Below are positions 43,669-52,617 of a DNA stretch of 64,000 nucleotides, in pieces. Position 1 is the first letter of the stretch. Each line of letters begins with the position of its first letter. The stretch is taken from assembly GCA_020431405.1 (NCBI GenBank), contig JAGQIK010000192.1, positions 1 through 64,000 of the forward strand, read 5' to 3'. The position numbers were made by a program, and so were the translations under genes. The notes beneath the pieces were generated by a model. It worked only from the letters and a program-made list of their open reading frames with translations, did no database searches and was not told the origin of the DNA. Source of the stretch: Myxococcales bacterium. Its GTDB lineage: Bacteria; Myxococcota_A; Polyangia; GCA-2747355.

Positions 43669-44286
43669 CTACGTTCGAGTGGCAGCGGGGTTTGTGGACC
43701 GGCGCGCGGCGGCGAGCTGTCGCTGCAGCGTCGTCTTCGGGATCTCAAGCTCGTCGGCGATCTCGGCGAAGCTCTTGCCGGCCGCGCGCATCGCTTCGAC
43801 GCGGTCGATCGGAACGACGTGCTTCTTCGGTGCGCCCCAGCGCTTGCCCTTCGCGCGTACTCGGCGGATGCCGGCCTTCACGCGCGCGCGCTTCTCCTCC
43901 AACTCGGCTTCGGCAAGCGCGGCGAGAAGCGCCGCGACGCCGCGACCCACAACCGTTCCGGTGTCGACGGACTGCTGCAACGCGACGAGCCGCACGCCCA
44001 GCTCCGTCAGCTCATGCATCGCCAACACCGAGTTGACCATCGAGCGACCGAAGCGCGAGATTGACCAACACACGACGACGTCGAAGCGCGCGCGTCGCGC
44101 GTCGGCCATGAGGCTGTCGAGCGCCGGCCGGCAAGCCTTGGCACCCGACTCGCCTTGGTCGACGTACCTTCCAGCGATCGTCCAGCCGCGCGCTTCGATG
44201 TAGCGCTCCAGCTCGGGGAGCTGGTTCTCGGCGTGCTGTTGATCGGTCGAGCAGCGCGCGTACAGCGCAGCGAGTGTCTTCGCCAT
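43669..44286 (-). CDS. Serine recombinase (resolvase/invertase family)
   Basis: 205 residues; ATG 44286 with AAGGAG upstream. The catalytic domain begins ALYARCSTDQQ with the nucleophilic Ser14, followed by VDQGESGAK, SRFGRSMVNSV (the conserved SRxxRS-type motif) and LEEKRARVKAGI. A C-terminal HTH (KSFAEIADELEIPKTTLQRQL) binds the recombination site. Small resolvases of this type act in transposons, plasmids or islands. It lies between the metal module and the defence operon, so it may mark a junction where one module was acquired separately. No matching inverted repeats were found nearby by eye. Confidence 0.92.
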   Translation of the reverse strand: MAKTLAALYARCSTDQQHAENQLPELERYIEARGWTIAGRYVDQGESGAKACRPALDSLMADARRARFDVVVCWSISRFGRSMVNSVLAMHELTELGVRLVALQQSVDTGTVVGRGVAALLAALAEAELEEKRARVKAGIRRVRAKGKRWGAPKKHVVPIDRVEAMRAAGKSFAEIADELEIPKTTLQRQLAAARRSTNPAATRT

Positions 44287-44594
44287 GCGGAACTCCTTGC
44301 GGCTGACGCCGTACGAGCATGGTGACGGCGTGACGTGGGACTTCAAGCGGCTTCAGGTGCGGCGGCGTCTCGCCGCAGAGTCGTTGTCGTTTACGTTGTC
44401 CCGGCGACCGCCTAAACTCGCAAATCTGGTTGGACTCGCGAGTGGATGGTGGCGACTCTGTCTTCAAGCTTTGCTCTTCTGTCTCTACGAGATTGGCTTC
44501 ATGTCGAGCTGGCTTCGCTGGAGTTGGCGATCAGCTACGCGACACGAAGTAGTGTGGTTGGAGCTGGCCGAACGGCGGTGCAGCGAGTGCCGGA
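44287..44594. other. Intergenic region ahead of the candidate defence operon
   Basis: 308 bp between the divergent serine recombinase and the CHAT gene. It should hold both promoters. An AT-richer part lies around 44385-44480. A frame open through it (44285-44689) runs antisense-divergent into the CHAT gene and has no family resemblance, so it is not annotated. No clear operator seen. Confidence 0.4.
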
Positions 44595-46481
44595 ATGACG
44601 TCGATCGGACACAGCTTTCACGCGTGGCTTGCCATCGCCGAGCCACGGCGACGCATCGTCATGCTCGGCCGCTTGCTTCGGCTCCTTGAGGTCAACGCCG
44701 ACAGCGAACGGGTCATCCGAGAGTGTGAGAGCGAAGCCGATGTGGCCCTTGCTCAGTTGCGCCAGGACGACGTCGATATACGAGGTAGAGCGGCTGCCTT
44801 GTGGCGCATCCATGCCGACGAAGTGCGAGAGCGGCTACACGACGTGCAAGACGAATCGCTGCACGCCTATTGGCCGATGAACAGCTACGAGGACGCGCTC
44901 AGCTGCGACGGCGACACCCTTAGCTTTCCGACGTCGATGCCACGAGGGGAGCCGTCGGACCGCACCAAGAAGCTCGTGATGGCGCTCGTTCACTGGGCGG
45001 CCTGGGCAACCCAAATCGCTGACGAGGACGACTCCACCGACGCAATACGCACGCTCTGGGGAAAAGCCGAGCGCCTGAAGGACGCGCGCAAGGCTTGGGA
45101 GCGGCGGTTCGAGATCATGCGCCAGTCGCTTCCTGGAAACGCCTACCGCCGACTTTGCGCGGTTGCCGACGATCTCGCGCCGTCCCCGCCCGCTGAGGGT
45201 GCCGGTCTAGCCGATTGGGCAGACTTCATCAACAACTGCGAGTATGCGGATGCCGTGTGGAGCGATGATGCAGTCGATCTGGACAGCTCAGAGCTGCTGG
45301 ATCTTCACAAGGCGATCGAAGCCGACGCACGGCTCCTCTTCGACGAGGTGCAGCGGCGCGCCGCCGAGATGGAGACTGACGTGAGACCTGTGAAAGTGCT
45401 GGTGCTGGCAGCCGACCCGACCGATGAGTCGAAGCTGCGCCTCGGGGAAGAAGTGCGAGCGATTGCCGAAAAGGTGCGGGCCGCGGACCGGCGTGACGAC
45501 GTCGAGATTGTGCAGCACTGGGCGGTGAGACCGGACGACCTGCTGCAGTCGCTGAACCAGCACAAACCCGACATCGTCCACTTCTGCGGTCACGGAAGCG
45601 CGGACGCGATCTCGGTGGTCGGTGCTGACGGCAACCCCAAAGAGGTGCCCAACGCAGCCTTGGTTGCCTTGTTCAAGACGTTGAAGGACAACATCCGTGT
45701 TGTTGTGTTGAACTCGTGCTTCAGTCGCACGCAAGCCGAGGCGATCACGGAGGTCATTGACTTCGCGGTGGGCATGTCACGGGCGGTACGCGACGACGCA
45801 GCAGTTGTCTTTGCGGCGTCCTTCTATCGCGCGGTAGCCTTTGGTCGGTCGGTTGAAGAAGCCTTCGACCAAGGCAAAGTCGCACTGCTTGTCGAGGGAA
45901 TTCCCGAAGACGACGTGCCTGTGCTGATTGCGCGAGCAGGCGCCGATGCCGCGACGACACGGTTGGTATCGGGAGACGATGCCCAACCGACGCAAGATGG
46001 GCCGATGGTGACTCGCTCCCTTGAGGGGACGCTCTACCAACAAGTCAGAGAGCACTACGCCAGCCAGGGCCGGCAGGTTTGTTGGCCTCACCTCAGCGAC
46101 CGAGACGAGAAGATCGCGCAGGGCTACGAGGTCGCATTCCATCCAACCACGGGGCGAGAGATCCGCGGAGGTAGCGATCACCGCGGCCGACAAGAGCACC
46201 TGCTGATGGTCCGGCCAGTGTCGAGGAGCCGCGTCGAACTCGAAGGACTATCTCAATCGGATCAACGCGTCGTGGTCGGCGACCGCATCGAATGGAATGG
46301 GAACTCAGCGACGGTTGACCTGCGACTCGTAGCCGAGCAGCTCGGTTGGCCTGTCGAGACTGTGAGGTCGGCTATCCAAGGGCTCGCGGCCGACCAAACG
46401 ATCGTCGTGCAGGAGTTGGGCGCTCGCTTCGCCAAGATCGCGAAGCCCAGCATCCGCACCATACCCATCTATCGAGGGTGA
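44595..46481 (+). CDS. CHAT-domain (caspase-like) protein, first gene of defence-like operon
   Basis: 628 residues, ATG 44595 (alternative ATG 44661). Residues 1-270 are helical with no known domain. Residues about 275-470 match the CHAT protease pattern: VKVLVLAADPTDESKLRLGEE, shortened VKVLVLAADP; IVHFCGHGS with catalytic His333; and VVVLNSCFSR with catalytic Cys375, followed by VGMSRAVRDD and FYRAVAFGRSVEEAF. The C-terminal 120 residues look like a winged-helix module (VAEQLGWPVETVRSAIQGL). CHAT enzymes act as regulated proteases in bacterial conflict systems. Next gene follows after 21 bp. Its substrate may be encoded in the operon or elsewhere. Confidence 0.82.
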   Translation: MTSIGHSFHAWLAIAEPRRRIVMLGRLLRLLEVNADSERVIRECESEADVALAQLRQDDVDIRGRAAALWRIHADEVRERLHDVQDESLHAYWPMNSYEDALSCDGDTLSFPTSMPRGEPSDRTKKLVMALVHWAAWATQIADEDDSTDAIRTLWGKAERLKDARKAWERRFEIMRQSLPGNAYRRLCAVADDLAPSPPAEGAGLADWADFINNCEYADAVWSDDAVDLDSSELLDLHKAIEADARLLFDEVQRRAAEMETDVRPVKVLVLAADPTDESKLRLGEEVRAIAEKVRAADRRDDVEIVQHWAVRPDDLLQSLNQHKPDIVHFCGHGSADAISVVGADGNPKEVPNAALVALFKTLKDNIRVVVLNSCFSRTQAEAITEVIDFAVGMSRAVRDDAAVVFAASFYRAVAFGRSVEEAFDQGKVALLVEGIPEDDVPVLIARAGADAATTRLVSGDDAQPTQDGPMVTRSLEGTLYQQVREHYASQGRQVCWPHLSDRDEKIAQGYEVAFHPTTGREIRGGSDHRGRQEHLLMVRPVSRSRVELEGLSQSDQRVVVGDRIEWNGNSATVDLRLVAEQLGWPVETVRSAIQGLAADQTIVVQELGARFAKIAKPSIRTIPIYRG

Positions 46482-46502
46482 GGCCTCCTCCTAGCCAACA
46501 GC

Positions 46503-47363
46503 ATGACTCCCTTCTTGCACATCTCGCAGGTAATCGACGCGCATTTTCCCGGCCTGCTTGGTGGGGCTCCTGCTGCCACCGCCAACGAGAGCGATTTCGG
46601 TGGCGACTCACTCGGACTCGCGGCGCTTTCGGCCTCTCCAAGCGCTGGTCACGTCACGCTGCTAGGGTCGACCGAGACGGAGAAGGCAGCAGTCCTCGCC
46701 GATCAGCTTTCGCGTGACCGGGCGCTTCACTGTGGCCAGCCGGCTCTGGTATTCGTGGATCGGGACGATGTCGACTGGCTCGTCGCCGAGCACCTCGCCG
46801 CCCTATCACGTGTCCAGTTCGCGCGAATCCGCCGGAGCGTTCGCGACGCGGAAGAGCGTTCGAGAGTGGCGCAAGCGGGTCGAGTGCTGGCAAGCACGCC
46901 CATCTGGTTTGCGTCCCCTCCGCGCGAGATCGAGGATCTTGTCGAGTTCGTGCGGTTCTTCCGTATGGAGCGACAGGCCGCGGGTGACGAAGCGGTGCCG
47001 ACCGTTCGCCTCGACCGCGTTCACGAGTTCCGTGTGTCAACCGCTAGGCAGACGATCGAGGAGAACACCGGCGCTGTTGTTCGCGAGTTGAAGGCCGGCG
47101 CGAGGAGGGTTGGAGTTGCGATCTTGGCCGTTGCGGTGATCAGACATCCAGGCGAAGAGACGCGAGGCGACCTGAGCGTGAGCGACATGAAAGGGTCGGG
47201 GGAGCTGGAGGCCGCGTCCGATGCGGTGTTTCTACTCAATCTGCAGCCCGCCGACCACGACACGAGGGACGTCGTTCTTGACCTAGCGAAGAACAAGCAC
47301 GGCCCTCAGACGCACCTCGATTTGTCGCTGACGTACAGGCTGCGACGATTCGACCGGCGCTAG
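46503..47363 (+). CDS. DnaB-helicase-like RecA-fold protein with degenerate Walker A
   Basis: 286 residues, ATG 46503. The second half reproduces the replicative helicase C-terminal order: RQTIEENTGAVVRELKAGAR, VAILAVAVIRHPG, GDLSVSDMKGSGELEAASD (compare the DnaB RP-LSDLRESG-IEQDAD signature) and VVLDLAKNKHGPQTHLDL (compare IIxKNRxGPxG). But the P-loop position reads GSTETEKA, lacking the Gly-Lys-Ser/Thr core, so ATP hydrolysis is doubtful. No N-terminal DnaB domain is present. It could mimic or bind DnaB or phage helicases. Second gene of the operon, 21 bp after CHAT and 19 bp before the next. Confidence 0.72.
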   Translation: MTPFLHISQVIDAHFPGLLGGAPAATANESDFGGDSLGLAALSASPSAGHVTLLGSTETEKAAVLADQLSRDRALHCGQPALVFVDRDDVDWLVAEHLAALSRVQFARIRRSVRDAEERSRVAQAGRVLASTPIWFASPPREIEDLVEFVRFFRMERQAAGDEAVPTVRLDRVHEFRVSTARQTIEENTGAVVRELKAGARRVGVAILAVAVIRHPGEETRGDLSVSDMKGSGELEAASDAVFLLNLQPADHDTRDVVLDLAKNKHGPQTHLDLSLTYRLRRFDRR

Positions 47364-47382
47364 CTCAAGAAGGGGACGATCG

Positions 47383-48042
47383 GTGGCGACGATCAGACAG
47401 AGAGAGCAGGCGCTGTTTCGGCGGTGGAAGAAGAGGCGACCAGACTGTGTCGGCGATGGAGTGGTTGATGAAGGCGTCTACCTCGCCGCGCGCCCAAGGC
47501 TGCTTTTCGTGCTCAAAGAGGTCAACAGCCCAGGCAACAGCGATTGGGACCTTCGCGACTTCTTGGCCAAGGGCGGTAGGTCGCAAACCTGGAACAACGT
47601 CACGCGATGGGTCGAAGGTCTTCGCCGCTTGGATTCCGACATTCCCTGGTCCGAGCTTGCGTCGATCTCGGATGAACGGCGCAAGCAAGCGCTTGACACG
47701 ATCGCGGCGGTGAACCTCAAGAAGGACCCAGGCGGAAGCACGACGAAGGCGAAGGAGCTGATCTCAGCGGTAGCCCAAGATCGCGACCTGCTTTGCGAGC
47801 AGATACGGTTGTACGATGCAGACATCATCATCGCCTGCGGATCGCTCGTCGCGGGTCAGCTCGTATCGGTTCTGGATCTTCCAGCGAGCTGGCCTTCGAC
47901 GCGACGGGGCATTCAGCACTGCGAAGACGAAAGCGGCGCGATCGTGTTCGCGTACTCGCACCCCGAGGCACGCGTGCACAACTCGCTGCTGCACTACGGC
48001 CTTGTCGATGCCGTTCGTGAGGTGTGGGCTAGACGCGGCTGA
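47383..48042 (+). CDS. Uracil-DNA-glycosylase-fold-like protein
   Basis: 219 residues, GTG 47383. RLLFVLKEVNSPG (residues 39-51) followed by DLRDFLAKGG and TWNNVTRWVEGL resembles the N-terminal strand and loop of UDG-superfamily proteins. CEQIRLYDADIIIACGSLVA (about 137-156) resembles their second conserved segment (L..LPxxIVxLGxxA), and FAYSHPEARVHN the His-Pro motif before the C-terminal helix. Catalytic Asp/Asn residues cannot be assigned surely. If a glycosylase, it could attack modified phage DNA; it may instead be a nucleic-acid sensor. Third gene of the operon, 17 bp before the STAND gene. Confidence 0.55.
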   Translation: MATIRQREQALFRRWKKRRPDCVGDGVVDEGVYLAARPRLLFVLKEVNSPGNSDWDLRDFLAKGGRSQTWNNVTRWVEGLRRLDSDIPWSELASISDERRKQALDTIAAVNLKKDPGGSTTKAKELISAVAQDRDLLCEQIRLYDADIIIACGSLVAGQLVSVLDLPASWPSTRRGIQHCEDESGAIVFAYSHPEARVHNSLLHYGLVDAVREVWARRG

Positions 48043-48059
48043 TGGACTGATCGGCGACG

Positions 48060-50318
48060 ATGGGCGGACAGGAATCATCGCGTGGGTATTTGCTGCAGAC
48101 GCTCGCGTGTCTGTTGGAGGCCGTGCGCACACCCGACTGGGACGAGGTGACGATCGAGCCCGATGTCCCCGGCGAGAAGGTGGACATTCTCTGGCGAGCC
48201 CAGGGCCGTCAACGTGCCGTGCAAGTCAAAAGCTCTCAGAACCAGATCTCCCTCGCGCAAGCGAAACAGTGGGCTACGGCGCTTCGTCACTCCTACCAGG
48301 CAGACGCGTACGAGCTGCAGCTGTTCGGGCCGACGGCTGGCTCGGTAGTAGATCTCGACGAGCACAAGCACGACGGCGTCGTCGTGCGCCCGCCACAGCC
48401 GCTCGATGTTCAGGGCGCGAAAGAGAAGGCTGCACATCGCCTTCACGCGTACCTCAACGAGGCGTTCCTTCCGCCCGTGTCCCCGCGGGCGAAGCTGCTT
48501 GATCTCCTCGTCGACGGTCTCGTCAGCAGGCTATTGGATGCGGCTACAGCTGGCCGTTCGATTCCGCGTCGTGCCTTCAACGAGCTGCTGAACGACTGGA
48601 TCAGCGAGACGCGTGAGTCTGAGGGTTTCGTTGGTGCCAGCCAGCAACACGAGGCCGCGCTGCTGCTCGGGCACGTCTCTCGCGCCGACCTCGCGCGCCG
48701 TCTCCGCGTGGCTTCGGCACCGCTGCGCGATTGGCCTGCAACGCTCGGCGATGATGTTTGGCTAGAGCGGGAGGAATTGGATCGGATTCGCGCCAAGATC
48801 TCCGAGTCATCGTCGTCGGTGACGTTGGTTGTCGGCGGCCCCGGCTCAGGAAAGTCGGCGCTGCTGTCTCGTCTGCTGAGCGAAATGACGGACGTGATGC
48901 CAGCTCTCGGTATCAAGGCCGACATTCTGGGCATCGACGTAACGACTGCCGAGGCTCTAACGAAAGTCTTGAAGTTGCCGTCGTCGATTCCGACCTGTCT
49001 TCAAGCGGCGAAGAACGAGAATGGGGCTCTACTCGTCCTCGACCAACTGGACGTCCTGGCCGAAATCCAGTGCCTCACGACCGATCGCCTGTCGGTCCTT
49101 CTTGACTTGGTTGAGAGGGCCGCTGAGATCGATGGCGTACACGTAGTCGCCTCTTGCCGCACCTTCGAGCGCCAGCACGATCACCGGCTTCGGGGCATTG
49201 ACGCGACGGTATTGGAGCTTGATCCGATCAGCTGGGAGTTGATTCAACCCATCGTAGCGGAGGCTGGCTACTCGCCCGATCAGTTCGCGCCGGGGCTACA
49301 ACAAGCGCTCCGGCAGCCGTTCATGCTGAAGGCGTTCTTGGACATGGGAGTGTCTTCCGAGCAGGCGTCATCGGTCGCTTCTGCCCACGGGATGCTCGAC
49401 AGCTTCTACCTGGACAAGCTCCCAGAGGGCGAGGAATCGGCGAGGTTTCTCGAAAGACTCGCCACAGAGATCGCCAACCGCGAGAGCATGTGGCTTCCGA
49501 CATCGCGTTACGTCGGCGAGCGGCTACTCATCGATCAGCTGGTTGAGGCGGGCGTCCTTCACCGGCGGCCCGATGGACGGCAGTTCGGCTTCCGACATCA
49601 GCTCTGGTACGAACATGCACGTGCTCGCGCCTTCGTCGCGAACGATGGCGGGCTCGCCGACTTCGTTCTCAGGCGTCAAAGCACGCTGTCGGTGCGTTCG
49701 GTCCTGCTCAGCAGCTTGCAGTACCTACGCGATCTCGATGAAGAGGCCTACGTGCGGGAATGCAACGGCCTCCTTGGAAGCACTGCTCGCCCGCACATTC
49801 GCGGTCTCGTGGTCGACTTCGTAGGCCAAGTCGAGACACCTATGGACGCCGAGGTCGGTTGGATCGCGCGCGAATTGCGCGACCGAGAGCGAAGAACGCG
49901 CGCGCTGGCATCGATAGCCGGTCGCCCATCGTGGCTCGCCATCCTCCAAGCGGATGTATTGCCGGCTTTGGTGCGCGAACAACCTCCGGTGCCCAATCTT
50001 GCGAGGGTGCTTCGTGAGGCGGGAGCGTTTGCTCCCCATGCAGTCTGTACGCTCTTGGAACCCTGGCTGGCGGACAACTCACTCGCTGGCATGTGTGCAT
50101 GGGTTCTGATGGGTGTCTCCGATTGGGACGATCGGGCGCTGGCCATCGCAAGACGACTCGTCACGGTTGACAACGTCGACAGGCACGTCGTGCGACAGCT
50201 CGTGTCGGCTGTTTCGGCGCAGCACCCGGAGGCAGCGCCGCAGCTGGTCCGCGACTATCTAGCACCGAAGGTCGCAGCGGCTATCAGCGCCGCGAGGGCA
50301 GATGATGATGAACACTAA
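48060..50318 (+). CDS. Nuclease-STAND NTPase (Cap4-like nuclease + NACHT/STAND), Avs-like
   Basis: 752 residues, ATG 48060. The N-terminus (1-110) looks like a PD-(D/E)xK nuclease of the Cap4/DUF4297 kind: Glu20, KVDILW with Asp42 and VQVKSS with Gln55-x-Lys57 (QxK variant). Residues 250-400 are a STAND-type P-loop NTPase: VVGGPGSGKS (Lys265), Walker B ALLVLDQLD (Asp328), VVASCRTFE. A winged-helix part (FGFRHQLWYEHARARAF) and helical repeats follow. Antiviral STAND (Avs) proteins combine an effector nuclease with NTPase and sensor repeats. This one has a shorter sensor region than usual; the next gene overlaps by 17 bp and may supply the rest. Confidence 0.82.
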   Translation: MGGQESSRGYLLQTLACLLEAVRTPDWDEVTIEPDVPGEKVDILWRAQGRQRAVQVKSSQNQISLAQAKQWATALRHSYQADAYELQLFGPTAGSVVDLDEHKHDGVVVRPPQPLDVQGAKEKAAHRLHAYLNEAFLPPVSPRAKLLDLLVDGLVSRLLDAATAGRSIPRRAFNELLNDWISETRESEGFVGASQQHEAALLLGHVSRADLARRLRVASAPLRDWPATLGDDVWLEREELDRIRAKISESSSSVTLVVGGPGSGKSALLSRLLSEMTDVMPALGIKADILGIDVTTAEALTKVLKLPSSIPTCLQAAKNENGALLVLDQLDVLAEIQCLTTDRLSVLLDLVERAAEIDGVHVVASCRTFERQHDHRLRGIDATVLELDPISWELIQPIVAEAGYSPDQFAPGLQQALRQPFMLKAFLDMGVSSEQASSVASAHGMLDSFYLDKLPEGEESARFLERLATEIANRESMWLPTSRYVGERLLIDQLVEAGVLHRRPDGRQFGFRHQLWYEHARARAFVANDGGLADFVLRRQSTLSVRSVLLSSLQYLRDLDEEAYVRECNGLLGSTARPHIRGLVVDFVGQVETPMDAEVGWIARELRDRERRTRALASIAGRPSWLAILQADVLPALVREQPPVPNLARVLREAGAFAPHAVCTLLEPWLADNSLAGMCAWVLMGVSDWDDRALAIARRLVTVDNVDRHVVRQLVSAVSAQHPEAAPQLVRDYLAPKVAAAISAARADDDEH

Positions 50319-52617
50319 GCCGCTTAGAGAGTTCCTTCGCGGCCCTGGGCGTTGGTACGACCTTCCCGAAATCGCGAAAGCTGCGCCGGTCGCCTTTGTC
50401 GAGGCGATGCTCGATCAGCTCGTATCGCTGGCGAGCCCGTTCGCCTCGACGTACAGCACCCGAGATCGCAAGTACCGCGCGTGTTTCGAGCTGGATCAGG
50501 AACTGGATGACGAGAACGCACTCGGGTCGGACTTCGTCGTTGCGTTCGTACGAGCGTTCGATCAGCTGGCGACAGCGCATCACGAACACTTCAAGGAGGC
50601 ACTCGGTCGGTATCTCGACGTAGACCTGATGCTGTTGCACCGAATTTTCGCGCGCTGTCTCACGGCGAACATCGCGAACTACGCAGCTGATGCCGTTCGG
50701 TACGTTCTGGGAGACGAACGACGGCTCGCTCTTGGCTATCACGGTGATCAAGAGGACTCGATCGTTCTGATCTCGGCACTGGCAGAACATCTAGACGCCG
50801 AGACGCATCGGCAACTCGAAGACTACATCACGGGCTGGAGGGGCTCGTGGTCGCCACCAGCGGACGCCGAGCCACGTACGCGACTGAGGGCTGCGCGCGC
50901 AGGTCGTTTGGAGCGCCTTCGTTTGCTGATGAGCTGCAACCAGGAGCTTCTTAGCGACGCTGGGCGTCGCGAAGTTTGCTCTGGTCAAAGGGCGTTCGCA
51001 GAACACGATCTAAGCGCTGACCGCTGGTCGCCAGAGATGCGCGAGATCAAGTCGTCCATGACGACGCAGCAGATGTTGAACGCGGACACGGATCACATCC
51101 TTCGACTGTTCGACCGCTTGCGCGGTCGCATCGTCGCGCGTCCAGCACCATGGCACGCCGACGGAATGCTCGAACACGCCGCGCGACAGTTGCAGGAGGT
51201 CGCGAAGGCCGATGCAGCGAAGGGTCTACGCGTGTTGTGGGGTCTGTCGCAGGAGGACCTGGAGATTGCAGCCGGCGGCATCTTAGAGGGCCTCGCCGAG
51301 GGGCAACTACCTCCCGACCAAATCGTAGGCATCGTCAGGGAGCTTGAGCAACGAGGGCTTCGTTCGCGCGAGTACCGCCATGGCGTAGCGCGCACCGTGG
51401 AGGTTTCTGCGATCTCCTCAGAGCAGCGTGACGAGATGGTCGGGTTGATCAGCGGCTGGCTTGAACCCGCGGCTTCGGAGGGTGATGGGAGAGTTTGGGG
51501 AATGCGCCCAGAGGGAGAGGCAGAGCCAGACAACGTGCAGTCGGTGCTCTGGCAGTCGGTCTCCTTCGCGCGACCGGGGGGGAACTACCCCCTCTTGCAC
51601 TCGATCACTTCGATGCTGTTGAACGTTGAGCCCGTGAGCAAGGGCAGATGGGTCGACCTTCTAGCGACACATCTTGCGCGAGACGAGGACCCGCAAGTCT
51701 GGAGCGTGCTGCTTTGGGACAACATTGGAAACCTGATCGACGCAGGAGCAGATCGCGCGAGTGCGTTTCTGCGCGATCTCTTTCAGCGTCACCCTGGCGT
51801 GCCGAATACGACTCAGACGCTGGTTCTTGCGGGTCGCGTGCAGCGTCACCTGGATCGCGCGCTTACCCAGTGGTGGCTTGAGACGCTGATGGCGTCGAAT
51901 GAGCCGCAGGTCGCGCAGGCTGCGGGTGAGATTCTCGTCGTTCGGCATGCCTCTCTGTCGGATGCCGAGTGGACTACAGCGCAGATCGAGTCGGTTCTTG
52001 GAACCGAACCCAAGGACGACGTTGAGCGGCACGTGAAGCTGGGTGTCGCCCTCGGGCTCGGGGAGATGTGGGGATACGATTCCAATCGCGCGCAGGCCAC
52101 TGACATGCTGTTGCGCCTCATTCCAAGCGCGGGTCCGCTTGCGCAGGCCGGCGTTCTGCGTGCCTTCGCTCGCTCGGGGCCGCTCAGTCTGGACGACTAC
52201 GTCCGTCGCCTGATCGACGCCGTGATCGCGCAGCCGGGGATGCTGGCGAATAGCAACAGCAGCTTCCTCATCGAGCTGCTTCTGGAGTACGCGCGTCTGG
52301 AGCCAGAGCGGCTTTATCGAGCGTGTGCGGCTCTCTTGGACGTCGTTGGAGGTGCGGTGGGCGACATTCGCTCTGCGCACAGCTTTGCTGCCAGCTACAT
52401 AGTCGACGCGGCAGCAGCACTACACCAGATCGATGAGGAGAATCGCGCCCGCGCCGTTGACCTGATCGAGCGAATGACAGCGCTCGGTGTCGAGGAGGCG
52501 TCGGACTTCCTTCGGTCGTTCGACGGAACACGCGACGCCAAGCCGCGAAGTCCAACGCCGAGGCGTCGTCGGCGGCGGCGCCATCGACGCCCGCGCGCGG
52601 TGCGGCGTTCACGATGA
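50302..52617 (+). CDS. Large helical-repeat protein, putative sensor partner
   Basis: 771 residues; start within the ATGATGATG at 50302-50310, overlapping the STAND gene end by 17 bp, so strongly coupled. All-helical, with repeated short amphipathic helices of HEAT/TPR-like spacing (LLHRIFARCLTANIANY, VLWGLSQEDLEIAAGGI, SFLIELLLEYARLEPE), no enzymatic motif, and an Arg-rich C-terminal tail (about residues 750-771). The helical character and tight coupling suggest it extends or regulates the STAND protein as a separate sensor chain. Function not known from any family I recognise. Overlaps the next gene by 4 bp. Confidence 0.7.
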   Translation: MMMNTKPLREFLRGPGRWYDLPEIAKAAPVAFVEAMLDQLVSLASPFASTYSTRDRKYRACFELDQELDDENALGSDFVVAFVRAFDQLATAHHEHFKEALGRYLDVDLMLLHRIFARCLTANIANYAADAVRYVLGDERRLALGYHGDQEDSIVLISALAEHLDAETHRQLEDYITGWRGSWSPPADAEPRTRLRAARAGRLERLRLLMSCNQELLSDAGRREVCSGQRAFAEHDLSADRWSPEMREIKSSMTTQQMLNADTDHILRLFDRLRGRIVARPAPWHADGMLEHAARQLQEVAKADAAKGLRVLWGLSQEDLEIAAGGILEGLAEGQLPPDQIVGIVRELEQRGLRSREYRHGVARTVEVSAISSEQRDEMVGLISGWLEPAASEGDGRVWGMRPEGEAEPDNVQSVLWQSVSFARPGGNYPLLHSITSMLLNVEPVSKGRWVDLLATHLARDEDPQVWSVLLWDNIGNLIDAGADRASAFLRDLFQRHPGVPNTTQTLVLAGRVQRHLDRALTQWWLETLMASNEPQVAQAAGEILVVRHASLSDAEWTTAQIESVLGTEPKDDVERHVKLGVALGLGEMWGYDSNRAQATDMLLRLIPSAGPLAQAGVLRAFARSGPLSLDDYVRRLIDAVIAQPGMLANSNSSFLIELLLEYARLEPERLYRACAALLDVVGGAVGDIRSAHSFAASYIVDAAAALHQIDEENRARAVDLIERMTALGVEEASDFLRSFDGTRDAKPRSPTPRRRRRRRHRRPRAVRRSR

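Noticed and set aside
44285-44689. ORF overlapping the start of the CHAT gene
   Set aside because: It lacks a family match, lies across the divergent promoter region and ends inside the well-supported CHAT frame.
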